Shown here: positions 1 to 5,962 of the stretch, piece by piece
Position numbering within the stretch: the first letter of the stretch is position 1
Layout of the letters: the number at the start of each line of letters is the position of its first letter
Assembly (NCBI GenBank): GCA_937911965.1
Contig: CALDPL010000100.1
Location: 1-6,768, forward strand
Length of the DNA: 6,768 nucleotides
Direction of reading: 5' to 3'
Source of the DNA: an uncultured Allomuricauda sp.
GTDB taxonomy: Bacteria > Bacteroidota > Bacteroidia > Flavobacteriales > Flavobacteriaceae
Program-made: the position numbers and the translations under genes
The notes under the pieces: generated by a model
What the model saw: only the letters and a program-made list of their open reading frames with translations
Told to the model about the DNA's origin: nothing
The model's database searches: none

Positions 1-557
1 CGCTGAGCGTGCGCTACATCACCGGGCGGCCGATCAAGTTCATCGGTACCGGGGAAAAAATGGACGCCATCGATGTGTTCCACCCTTCCAGGATGGCCGA
101 CCGTATCCTGGGCATGGGGGATGTGGTCTCCTTGGTGGAACGGGCACAGGAACAGTTTGATGAGGAGCAGGCACGGAGGATCCAAAAGAAGATTGCCAAG
201 AACAAATTTGGCTTTGATGACTTCCTCGGTCAGATCCAACAGATCAAGAAAATGGGCAGCATGAAGGATCTGATGGGGATGATCCCGGGGGCCGGAAAGG
301 CCTTGAAGGGCCTGGACATTGACGACGATGCCTTTAAGCATATCGAGGCCATCATCCATTCGATGACCCCGGAAGAGCGTTCCACGCCCTCGCTTCTGAA
401 CGCCAACCGTAAAAAACGCATTGCCGCAGGGAGTGGGACCTCCATACAGGAAGTGAATCAGCTTCTGAAACAGTTCGACCAAATGAGCAAGATGATGAAG
501 ATGATGCAGGGTGGGGGCGGAAAGCGGATGATGCAGATGATGCAGAACATGAAATAG
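1..557 (+). CDS. ffh: Signal recognition particle protein Ffh (SRP54), C-terminal part
   Basis: GTPase subunit of the signal recognition particle. It binds 4.5S RNA and the signal sequences of nascent membrane and secreted proteins, and docks with FtsY at the inner membrane. The frame is open from base 3 and ends in TAG at 555-557, so only 184 residues remain; most of the NG domain lies outside the window. Visible are the end of the G domain (PIKFIGTGEK, then ADRILGMGDVVSLVERAQ) and the whole M domain: the FGFDDFL helix, MGMIPG finger-loop region, the RNA-binding stretch RKKRIAAGSGTS near 406-444, and a Met/Gly-rich tail (MMKMMQGGGG). The GTG at base 9 is internal, not a start. folD follows after 52 nt without a visible terminator, suggesting co-transcription. 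The first ~45 bases are G+C-rich and read LSVRYITGRP, where I would expect something closer to LSIKSVVNKP in Flavobacteriaceae; this edge may not be native. Identification is very secure. Confidence 0.96.
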   Translation, partial: LSVRYITGRPIKFIGTGEKMDAIDVFHPSRMADRILGMGDVVSLVERAQEQFDEEQARRIQKKIAKNKFGFDDFLGQIQQIKKMGSMKDLMGMIPGAGKALKGLDIDDDAFKHIEAIIHSMTPEERSTPSLLNANRKKRIAAGSGTSIQEVNQLLKQFDQMSKMMKMMQGGGGKRMMQMMQNMK

Positions 558-609
558 GCAAGACCGGCCAACAAACGGATCGACCAATAATAAATACCCA
601 ACGCACCCT

Positions 610-1497
610 ATGGAAATCCTTGACGGGAAAAAAGTATCGAATCAAATTAAGGAAGAAATCGCCCTCTTGGTGGAGGGGATGAAAAAGCGGGGCGAAAAGG
701 TACCCCATTTGGCGGCAGTCCTTGTGGGAAATGACGGGGCGAGCCTGACCTATGTCGGAAGCAAAGTGCGCTCCTGCAAGAAAATAGGCTTTGAATCCAC
801 CCTGATCCACCTCCCGGAGGATACCAGTGAACAAGAGTTGTTGGCACAGGTGGCCGAATTGAATGCAAACCAAGATATAGACGGGTATATCGTACAATTG
901 CCCCTGCCCAAGCATATTGATGAACAAAAGGTCCTATTGGCCGTGGACCCCGACAAGGATGTGGACGGGTTCCATCCCACCAATTTCGGGAAAATGGCCC
1001 TGGACATGGAAACCTTTATCCCGGCAACCCCTTTTGGGATCATGGAACTGTTGAGAAGGTACCAAGTGGAAACCCGTGGAAAACATACCGTGGTAATCGG
1101 AAGGAGCCATATTGTGGGAAGACCGATCAGCATCCTGATGAGCCAAAAAGGAGAAGCTGCCGATTCCACCGTGACCTTGACCCATAGCAGGACCAAGGAC
1201 ATCAAGGCCCTGACCCTACAAGCGGATATTGTGGTATCCGCCTTGGGAGTCCCTGGATTCCTAAAGGCCGATATGGTAAAGGAAGGGGTTGTCGTCATCG
1301 ATGTCGGCATTAGCCGGGTACCCGATGATTTCTTGGACAAGGGGTACTATATCACCGGGGATGTGGATTTTGACCAAGTGGCCAAAAAGGCCTCCCATAT
1401 TACCCCCGTTCCAGGGGGAGTGGGCCCCATGACCATTGCCATGCTCTTACAGAACACCCTTTTGGCCAGGGAGCGCCATAGATCAAAAAATTCCTGA
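610..1497 (+). CDS. folD: Bifunctional methylenetetrahydrofolate dehydrogenase / methenyltetrahydrofolate cyclohydrolase
   Basis: Cytosolic enzyme of one-carbon metabolism. It interconverts 5,10-methylene-THF, 5,10-methenyl-THF and 10-formyl-THF with NADP, feeding purine and formyl-Met-tRNA synthesis. At 295 residues it has normal FolD length. Visible motifs are the catalytic YVGSK (Y48, K52), VQLPLP with Q96, DVDGFHP with D119, the nucleotide-binding loop GRSHIVGRP (164-172), and the C-terminal signature PGGVGPMT (268-275). The family's usual Cys in the PCTP motif is Ala here (PATP, 138-141), which I recall as common in Bacteroidota. The ATG at 610 gives the expected N-terminus (MEILDGKKVS); no Shine-Dalgarno site is seen, as is usual in this phylum. 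It lies 52 nt after ffh on the same strand and converges on a small lipoprotein gene. The last few residues (RHRSKNS) are a polar tail. Intact and typical. Confidence 0.97.
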   Translation: MEILDGKKVSNQIKEEIALLVEGMKKRGEKVPHLAAVLVGNDGASLTYVGSKVRSCKKIGFESTLIHLPEDTSEQELLAQVAELNANQDIDGYIVQLPLPKHIDEQKVLLAVDPDKDVDGFHPTNFGKMALDMETFIPATPFGIMELLRRYQVETRGKHTVVIGRSHIVGRPISILMSQKGEAADSTVTLTHSRTKDIKALTLQADIVVSALGVPGFLKADMVKEGVVVIDVGISRVPDDFLDKGYYITGDVDFDQVAKKASHITPVPGGVGPMTIAMLLQNTLLARERHRSKNS

Positions 1498-1505
1498 CGG
1501 ATTTT
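1487..1505. terminator. Weak A/T-rich hairpin between convergent folD and small lipoprotein gene
   Basis: AAAATTC (1487-1493), a CTGAC loop, and GGATTTT (1499-1505) can form a 7-bp stem with one G-U pair. It overlaps the folD stop codon and sits just past the stop of the minus-strand gene. Read on the minus strand, the stem's 3' arm runs into six T residues, so it could act as a terminator for that gene; on the plus strand the T-run is only the four T of the stem. The stem is short and A/T-rich, so this call is tentative. Confidence 0.3.
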
Positions 1506-1508
1506 CAA

Positions 1509-1640
1509 TCAAGAAGGCTGGATCGTTTGGTCGGTCTCCGGACTGATGTGATCGAACTCGGTTTCCCCTTCATCATTGGTACATGAACACACCATAAGGG
1601 ATAGGAACAGTGCGACGATAAGCAGGTATGGACTTTTCAT
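1509..1640 (-). CDS. Candidate small lipoprotein, 43 residues
   Basis: The ATG at 1640 opens a 43-residue frame ending in TGA at 1509-1511. It starts MKSPYLLIVALFLSLMVCSC: a lysine, a strongly hydrophobic core, then a lipobox VCSC with the acylated Cys at position 19. The rest, about 24 residues, is acidic and polar (CTNDEGETEFD and then Pro/Thr/Gln). Acidic residues just after the lipidated Cys resemble the surface-export signals described for Bacteroidota lipoproteins. I recognise no family or function. The frame can be extended upstream to a TTG at 1745, but the extra 35 residues would put the signal peptide inside the protein, so the ATG is preferred. It converges with folD (11 nt between stops). 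No clear TAnnTTTG promoter was found upstream. The signal peptide is convincing; the small size is the main doubt. Confidence 0.6.
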   Translation of the reverse strand: MKSPYLLIVALFLSLMVCSCTNDEGETEFDHISPETDQTIQPS

Positions 1641-1802
1641 AATCGATGGATTTGGGAGGGCCAAAGGCCCGTTCATACCCATAACGCACCTGAACCGGGA
1701 ATCTTGTATGTCAGAACATGTTTTCGACGATTTACCCCTCTTCAAATCAATGTATTATGGGGGTATTTAGTCTTTGAAGCCGTGCATGCGGCGTTAAAAA
1801 CC
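1641..1802. other. Intergenic region, no gene seen
   Basis: 162 bases between the start of the small lipoprotein gene and the stop of the VOC gene, both on the minus strand. Short open frames here have no protein-like features. There is a small G+C hairpin, GCCG-TGCATG-CGGC at 1779-1792, just past the VOC stop. On the minus strand it is not followed by a T-run, so I do not call it a terminator. The promoter of the lipoprotein gene should lie here, but I cannot point to it. Confidence 0.5.
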
Positions 1803-2225
1803 CTATTTGGCAAACAATTGCCCAATATCCTTAAAGGACTTAAACTCCAATGCATTGCCCGCGGGATCCAAAAAGAACATGGTGGCCTGTTCCCCGACCT
1901 CTCCCTCAAAACGGATATAGGGTTCTATGACAAAGGAAATTCCCTTGGACACCAATTTCCTTGAGAAGTCCTGAAAGTTGTCCCAGGGCAGCACCACCCC
2001 AAAGTGGGGCACCGGCACCTGCTTCCCATCCACGGGATTGCTGTGGAGTTTCCCTTGGGCTTTGGGTTTGTAATGAATGACCAATTGGTGGCCGAAAAAA
2101 TCAAAGTCCACCCAGTGGTCGCTGTGGCGGCCTTCAGTGCATTCCAGTACTTCCCTATAGAATGTTCGGCATGCTTCAAGATTGTGTACCGGTATGGCCA
2201 GATGAAAGGGACTTAGGGCATTCAT
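1803..2225 (-). CDS. VOC superfamily protein (glyoxalase / extradiol dioxygenase fold)
   Basis: A 140-residue protein with the vicinal-oxygen-chelate pattern of two beta-alpha-beta-beta-beta modules. Module 1 runs roughly over residues 5-53 (FHLAIPV, then [12 protein letters not shown], then GHQLVIHY) and module 2 over 73-131 ([19 protein letters not shown]). Metal-ligand candidates are H8, H74 and E127, the two-His-one-Glu arrangement of extradiol dioxygenases and several glyoxalases, so a divalent-metal enzyme is likely; H46 and H51 are further histidines. Family membership does not give the substrate: ring-cleaving dioxygenase, glyoxalase-like and thiol-transfer roles all remain possible. 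ATG at 2225 gives a standard N-terminus. It is the second gene of a probable operon, 45 nt after the alpha/beta hydrolase, which is divergent from an HxlR regulator. Probably cytosolic: no signal peptide. Confidence 0.88.
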   Translation of the reverse strand: MNALSPFHLAIPVHNLEACRTFYREVLECTEGRHSDHWVDFDFFGHQLVIHYKPKAQGKLHSNPVDGKQVPVPHFGVVLPWDNFQDFSRKLVSKGISFVIEPYIRFEGEVGEQATMFFLDPAGNALEFKSFKDIGQLFAK

Positions 2226-2270
2226 ATGAAAGGGGTATGATATAATCTCGTGAAAATTAACCTTTCTACA

Positions 2271-3110
2271 TCAAGCTTCCAAAAAAGAAACAATCTGATC
2301 GTTCACATCGTCCTGGTGCATGGAATGGCCCAGGCCTTCGGTGCTTATCAAAATGCTGCCCTTCCAGTTTTCATGGAGCTGTACCGAGGCATGGTAGGGG
2401 GTGATCGTATCCAATCTGTCGTGCAGGATAAGCCCTTTTTTGTCTATGGACCGGGAAAACCTGGAAGTGGAAAATTCCCGTATCCCAAAACCGAAGCGAT
2501 CCTTTATATAGGAATCCAACCCCTTCATCACCCTATCGTTGAACCTCAAAAGATTTTGAAAATGGGCCATGATTTCATGAAATTCCGAAGGAGCCCCAAT
2601 GGTCACCAGTTTTTCGACCTGGGAAGAAGGCTTTTTATACTGGTTGTACAGTATGGTCAGACCCCCCATGGAATGTCCCACCAGATATTTGGGACCATAC
2701 TTCCCCACCATATGGTCCACGGCCTCTTCGTAGAGGGGGGCATGTAGATAATCACCCGTGGAATGGCCATGTGCCGGGGCATCAAAGGCAATGATGTCAT
2801 AATCGGCCTCCCTGAGTTTCCCTATCAGATTGCGCCAACGAAAAGTATTGCTCTCCCAACCGTGTACCAACAGTACGGTATCCTTTTTGCCCGGCCAATG
2901 GTAGGACTGTACCTGCCGATCGGAAACGGTTTCCACGGCCATTTTTGCCCGCTCCAAATATTCGGCCTGTTGCGGCTGTACCCGTCCCTTCCTTACCCTA
3001 CAGAACAGGTGAAAGGCGCTATGGGCCGACTTTTTGGGTGAGATCAAGCTGTAAAGGTTATAAAATTGCCCATAGAACAGGGGCAAAAGGGATCGGAGTT
3101 TTTTCTTCAT
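2271..3110 (-). CDS. Alpha/beta hydrolase
   Basis: A 279-residue serine hydrolase of the alpha/beta fold. Visible elements in order are a basic N-terminal extension with hydrophobic patches (1-60, MKKKLRSLLPLFYGQF), the oxyanion-hole strand LLVHGWES (80-87), FDAPAHGHSTG (109-119), the nucleophile elbow GHSMGG with S147, the acid strand HDRLDTITP with D234 as likely catalytic acid (D231 nearby), and H262 in GLGHSMH. The catalytic triad is therefore complete. The reaction is likely ester, thioester or similar hydrolysis; the substrate cannot be read from the sequence. The N-terminus is not a cleavable signal peptide but could associate with the membrane. It is the first gene of a minus-strand pair with the VOC protein and is divergent from an HxlR regulator across a short region with a palindrome starting 4 bases upstream of its ATG, so control by that regulator is likely. 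Confidence 0.92.
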   Translation of the reverse strand: MKKKLRSLLPLFYGQFYNLYSLISPKKSAHSAFHLFCRVRKGRVQPQQAEYLERAKMAVETVSDRQVQSYHWPGKKDTVLLVHGWESNTFRWRNLIGKLREADYDIIAFDAPAHGHSTGDYLHAPLYEEAVDHMVGKYGPKYLVGHSMGGLTILYNQYKKPSSQVEKLVTIGAPSEFHEIMAHFQNLLRFNDRVMKGLDSYIKDRFGFGIREFSTSRFSRSIDKKGLILHDRLDTITPYHASVQLHENWKGSILISTEGLGHSMHQDDVNDQIVSFLEA

Positions 3111-3114
3111 AAAG

Positions 3115-3185
3115 GTTACTTTTTGTAACTTACTCTATAATTGAAACTAAAATACACCAACATTTTTGAATTCGAAAGAAGTTAC
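3115..3185. promoter_or_regulatory. Putative HxlR operator: GTTAC palindrome and extra half-site
   Basis: GTTAC (3115-3119), five T, GTAAC (3125-3129) is a perfect interrupted palindrome, 4 bases upstream of the hydrolase ATG. A further copy of the half-site lies at 3181-3185; as AAGTTAC (3179-3185) it is the inverse of GTAACTT (3125-3131). By simple base odds, three GTTAC sites in 71 bases is well above the roughly 0.14 expected. Regulators of winged-helix type bind such palindromes and often control divergent neighbours, so this is the natural target for the adjacent HxlR protein. A weak -7-like element, TATAATTG (3136-3143, one mismatch to TAnnTTTG), would place the palindrome over the -33 region of the hxlR-type gene. 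Confidence 0.5.
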
Positions 3186-3201
3186 TCCCACCAAACCAAG
3201 T

Positions 3202-3630
3202 ATGGATATGGAAACCATTGTTGAAAATCAAAAGATTGCGACCATTGAAAAGTTGAAAAAAATGTTCGGGCACATTGATTACAGAAACCCACCGAAACTT
3301 TGTCCGGTACGGGATGTGATGTCAGTGGCTTCCGATCAGTGGAGTATATTGATCCTTTTGTGGTTGGGCTATTTTTCGGTCTTGAGATTCAACAAGCTCA
3401 AGAAATACGTCTACGGCATTTCGAGCAAGGTTCTGAGCCAACGCCTGAAAGTCTTGGAGGCCGATGGCTATGTCCATAGACAGGCCTATGCCGAGGTGCC
3501 CATCAGAGTGGAATACCGACTCACGGATTTTGGTCAACTGTATGTGGAGAAATTGTTGGACCTGACCGAGTGGATGCACGACAACAGTCCCAAGGTCCTG
3601 GCCAACAGGGAGCAATACGGTCTGGTCTAA
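3202..3630 (+). CDS. HxlR-family winged-helix transcriptional regulator
   Basis: A 142-residue DNA-binding protein from the ATG at 3202. An upstream TTG at 3166 is in frame but would add 12 unremarkable residues and intrude on the operator region. Residues 1-33 are a charged extension not found in minimal HxlR proteins (about 100-110 residues). The HxlR domain then begins with C34-P35 (CPVRDVMSV), followed by DQWSILILLWL, the recognition region RFNKLKKYV...SSKVLSQRLKVLEADGYV, and the wing VPIRVEYRLTDFG. A Cys-Pro at this exact place is the redox-sensing position in Bacillus YodB and related HxlR repressors of quinone and electrophile detoxification genes. It is divergent from the hydrolase-VOC pair and probably represses it and itself. 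Its TAA overlaps the stop of the convergent lipoprotein gene by 4 nt. The family call is secure; the inducer is inference. Confidence 0.92.
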   Translation: MDMETIVENQKIATIEKLKKMFGHIDYRNPPKLCPVRDVMSVASDQWSILILLWLGYFSVLRFNKLKKYVYGISSKVLSQRLKVLEADGYVHRQAYAEVPIRVEYRLTDFGQLYVEKLLDLTEWMHDNSPKVLANREQYGLV

Positions 3631-4187
3631 TTCGACGGGGAATCCCAGCCGATCATCAAAAACTTGATCTTGGCGTCAGGGGGTATCTGTACCGCTTCTA
3701 TATCGGTATTGCCAAACCTCAAGTTTCCCGGGAGTTCTTTCTTGTCCATGGTAAAATATAGATTGCTGCCCTTGGGGAAGATCACAATATTTCCAAGGGT
3801 GGTCACGATCTTTTTGATCTCATAGTGCCTTTCAATGTCCTTGAACCTGCTTTTTAACCCAATTCCGTTTTTGGTCATGTATCTGGGGTCGATGATCTGG
3901 ATCGTTCCGATACCGGGAACACTGTCTGTATTTGGAGTGAGGCTGAGCAGGTGTTTCCCCCCTTTTTCGTAGATATCCACCCTGGCGTTCACGGCCCCCA
4001 ATCTTAGGGCCGAACTGTCCCGTACGATCGAATCCGAGGGAAACAGGTTTTCCAGATCCCTGACCTTGGAGGTTTGTTCCAAGGGTCCGATGCCGGTCTC
4101 GGAAATAAGGAATGGACCCTCCTTTCCACACGATTGCAATGCTGTCCCTACAAGAAGCAGGGCAAGTAATTTTACCGTTCTTTTCAC
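3627..4187 (-). CDS. Lipoprotein of unknown function
   Basis: A 186-residue protein starting with GTG at 4187. The N-terminus MKRTVKLLALLLVGTALQSC is a clear lipoprotein signal peptide, with lipobox LQSC and acylated Cys20. The mature part is mixed alpha/beta with a run of beta-like segments (ARVDIYEKGG, GTIQIIDP, GNIVIFPKGSNLYFTM) and no Cys. I recognise no domain, and no catalytic motif stands out. It should sit in the outer or inner membrane leaflet facing the periplasm; the residues after the Cys (GKEG) are not a typical acidic surface-export signal. The gene begins 5 nt after the stop of the HerA-like gene, so the two are almost certainly co-transcribed and probably translationally coupled, which also supports the GTG start. 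Its stop overlaps that of the convergent HxlR gene by 4 nt. Confidence 0.83.
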   Translation of the reverse strand: MKRTVKLLALLLVGTALQSCGKEGPFLISETGIGPLEQTSKVRDLENLFPSDSIVRDSSALRLGAVNARVDIYEKGGKHLLSLTPNTDSVPGIGTIQIIDPRYMTKNGIGLKSRFKDIERHYEIKKIVTTLGNIVIFPKGSNLYFTMDKKELPGNLRFGNTDIEAVQIPPDAKIKFLMIGWDSPSN

Positions 4188-4192
4188 AAAAT

Positions 4193-5704
4193 CTATTTTA
4201 CCACTTTTTTCAATATTCCCAACATTCCCCGGATGAAGGTCGCACTGGTAAGTACTTTGACCACCGGGTTCATTCGGGTACTTTTTCTCGATGTTGTCGT
4301 TTTCCTTTGGGAGGAGGTCCGCTGCATCTCCTTTTCGGCTTCCAATTCCGCCCGTTCTATTTTTGCCCCCAGGATTTCATAGGCACTTTCCCTATCGATC
4401 TGATCATTGTATTTTTTGACCAATTTGGAACCGTCCAATACTTCCTTGATCTCATGGTCCAGGAGAATGTCCATTCGGCTCATGGGTGCCCGTACCATGG
4501 TAGCTGCCAATGGGGTGGGCCTGCCTTTTTCGTCCAGGGCGGATACCAGGGCCTCCCCGGTGCCCAGGGAGGTCAGCACCTCGGCGGTATCGTAGAATTC
4601 GGATATTGGATAGTTCTGTGCGGTAAGCTTTATGGCCTTTCTATCTTTGGCCGTAAAGGCCCGCAGGGCATGCTGTACCTTAAGGCCCAATTGTGCCAGA
4701 ACATCATCGGGAACGTCCGTGGGGTTCTGGGTCACAAAATAGAGCCCGATTCCCTTGGATCGGATGAGTTTCACTATGCTCTCGATCTGGTTCAACAAGG
4801 CCTTGGAGGCATTGTCAAAAATCAAATGGGCCTCATCTATAAAAAGGACCAGTTCGGGCCTTTCACTGTCCCCCTGTTCCGGGAAGCTATCATATATTTC
4901 TGCCAAAAGGCTGAGCATGAAGGTGGAAAACAATTTGGGACGGTCCTGAATGTCCGTCAACCGGATGATGTTCACATAGCCCCGTCCATTTTCATCGATG
5001 CGTACCAGGTCATCGACCTCAAAGGACTTTTCCCCAAAGAACAGATCTGCACCCTGTTGTTCCAATTCCAAGATCTTGCGCAGAATGGTCCCTGTGGAAC
5101 TCGCAGAGATACGGCCATAGGCCGCTTGGAATTCATCCTTTCCCTCCTCGGTCGCATAGCGCAACACCATTTTTAGATCTTTCAGGTCCAAAAGGGGCAT
5201 TTTTTTATCGTCACAATATTTAAAGACCACGGCCATGATGCCCTCCTGCACCTCGGAAAGGTCCAAAATCCTGGACAACAGCACCGGACCGAATTCGGAG
5301 ACTGTGGCCCTTAGACGGACCCCACCCTGCTCCGATATGGTCAGGATTTCCACCGGAAAGCTCTTGCCCTGAAAGGGAAGACCGATCATTTGGTGTCGTT
5401 CCTCAATTTTGGGGTTGGTGGCAGCAGCTTGGGCGATTCCACTAAGGTCTCCCTTGAGGTCCATAAGCAATACCGGAATCCCTTTGTCCGAAAGATTCTC
5501 AGCCAGAACCTGAAGGGTCTTGGTCTTTCCGGTGCCCGTTGCCCCGGCAATCAATCCGTGACGGTTCAAGGTCTTTAGGGGGATCTTCACATGGGCGCCG
5601 GGTATGGCCTTTCCATCGAACATCGCACCGCCAAGGGTTATATAATCCCCTTTCATGGCATAGCCTTTTTCAATGACCCCGGTAAATTTCTCAATAGTTC
5701 CCAT
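4193..5704 (-). CDS. HerA/YjgR-like ATPase (DUF853, helicase HerA-like domain)
   Basis: A 503-residue P-loop ATPase of the HerA-FtsK superfamily. I use the ATG at 5704; a TTG three codons upstream (5713) is a weaker start. Order of elements: an N-terminal segment typical of the family (ITLGGAMFDGKAIPG, residues 22-36), Walker A GATGTGKT (54-61), VLLMDLKGDLSG (78-89), Walker B LVLFIDEAH (285-293), the sensor segment YFVTQNPTDVPDDVL (322-336), and R348 in ALRAF as a possible arginine finger. The C-terminus is basic (SSQRKTTTSRKSTR) and ends in a hydrophobic/basic helix. The length matches E. coli YjgR-type proteins, whose function is poorly known; hexameric DNA translocation is inferred from the superfamily. 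No NurA nuclease, SIR2 or methyltransferase gene lies beside it, so there is no sign of a repair or defence partner. The lipoprotein gene follows 5 nt downstream. Confidence 0.92.
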   Translation of the reverse strand: MGTIEKFTGVIEKGYAMKGDYITLGGAMFDGKAIPGAHVKIPLKTLNRHGLIAGATGTGKTKTLQVLAENLSDKGIPVLLMDLKGDLSGIAQAAATNPKIEERHQMIGLPFQGKSFPVEILTISEQGGVRLRATVSEFGPVLLSRILDLSEVQEGIMAVVFKYCDDKKMPLLDLKDLKMVLRYATEEGKDEFQAAYGRISASSTGTILRKILELEQQGADLFFGEKSFEVDDLVRIDENGRGYVNIIRLTDIQDRPKLFSTFMLSLLAEIYDSFPEQGDSERPELVLFIDEAHLIFDNASKALLNQIESIVKLIRSKGIGLYFVTQNPTDVPDDVLAQLGLKVQHALRAFTAKDRKAIKLTAQNYPISEFYDTAEVLTSLGTGEALVSALDEKGRPTPLAATMVRAPMSRMDILLDHEIKEVLDGSKLVKKYNDQIDRESAYEILGAKIERAELEAEKEMQRTSSQRKTTTSRKSTRMNPVVKVLTSATFIRGMLGILKKVVK

Positions 5705-5741
5705 GGTATCCAATTTGGGTTAAAAATAGGGTAATTTTAAG

Positions 5742-5749
5742 CAAAACTA
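5742..5749 (-). promoter_or_regulatory. Bacteroidota-type -7 element for the HerA-like gene
   Basis: On the minus strand this reads TAGTTTTG, a perfect match to the TAnnTTTG consensus of Bacteroidota sigma-ABfr promoters. It lies 37 bases upstream of the ATG at 5704, leaving a leader of about 30 nt. The -33 TTG is not well placed: candidates are at 5763-5765 (13-base spacer, short) and 5775-5777 (25-base spacer, long). The match and position support a promoter; the missing ideal -33 box keeps confidence moderate. Confidence 0.5.
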
Positions 5750-5902
5750 AAAAAGGATTTGGCAAGAATGACCTCAAGTAGCGGCCCCAAATCAACCGGT
5801 CTCAAATCTAAAAAGGGCAGGCAAGTATCAACTTGGGACAGTTGGATTGCCCTGTTGCACCATAATGTCAGGGGAATACAATTTGTGAATCCCTTGTTTT
5901 TT

Positions 5903-5934
5903 TTTGGCAAGATCGAATCCTTTGTTCTATTTTG
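5903..5934 (+). promoter_or_regulatory. Possible promoter for the secreted adhesin-like gene
   Basis: TTTG at 5903-5906 and TATTTTG at 5928-5934 are separated by 21 bases and lie 28 bases before the ATG at 5963. The second box is one base shorter than TAnnTTTG (TAnTTTG). It is the best candidate in the 5714-5962 region, which otherwise holds no gene that I can support. Confidence 0.3.
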
Positions 5935-5962
5935 TACGCTTATACCGTGGGCAATCAACAGC

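Noticed and set aside
352..927. 191-codon minus-strand open frame across the ffh-folD junction
   Set aside because: It lies opposite two well-conserved genes and spans their intergenic region; the translation has no protein-like pattern.
1779..1792. GCCG-TGCATG-CGGC hairpin as terminator of the VOC gene
   Set aside because: On the minus strand it is followed by TTCAAAG rather than a T-run, and the stem is only 4 bp.
2250..2747. 165-codon plus-strand open frame opposite the alpha/beta hydrolase
   Set aside because: No recognisable features; the opposite strand carries the complete catalytic triad of a hydrolase.
4112..5176. 354-codon plus-strand open frame opposite the HerA-like gene
   Set aside because: Its translation is rich in Phe, Gly, Gln and His without any domain-like pattern, while the minus strand encodes a clear P-loop ATPase over the same bases. 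It is a shadow frame produced by codon bias.
4193..5704. HerA-like gene as part of an anti-phage defence island
   Set aside because: HerA ATPases do occur with SIR2-type or nuclease partners in defence, but none is nearby and this protein looks like the widespread YjgR/DUF853 type.
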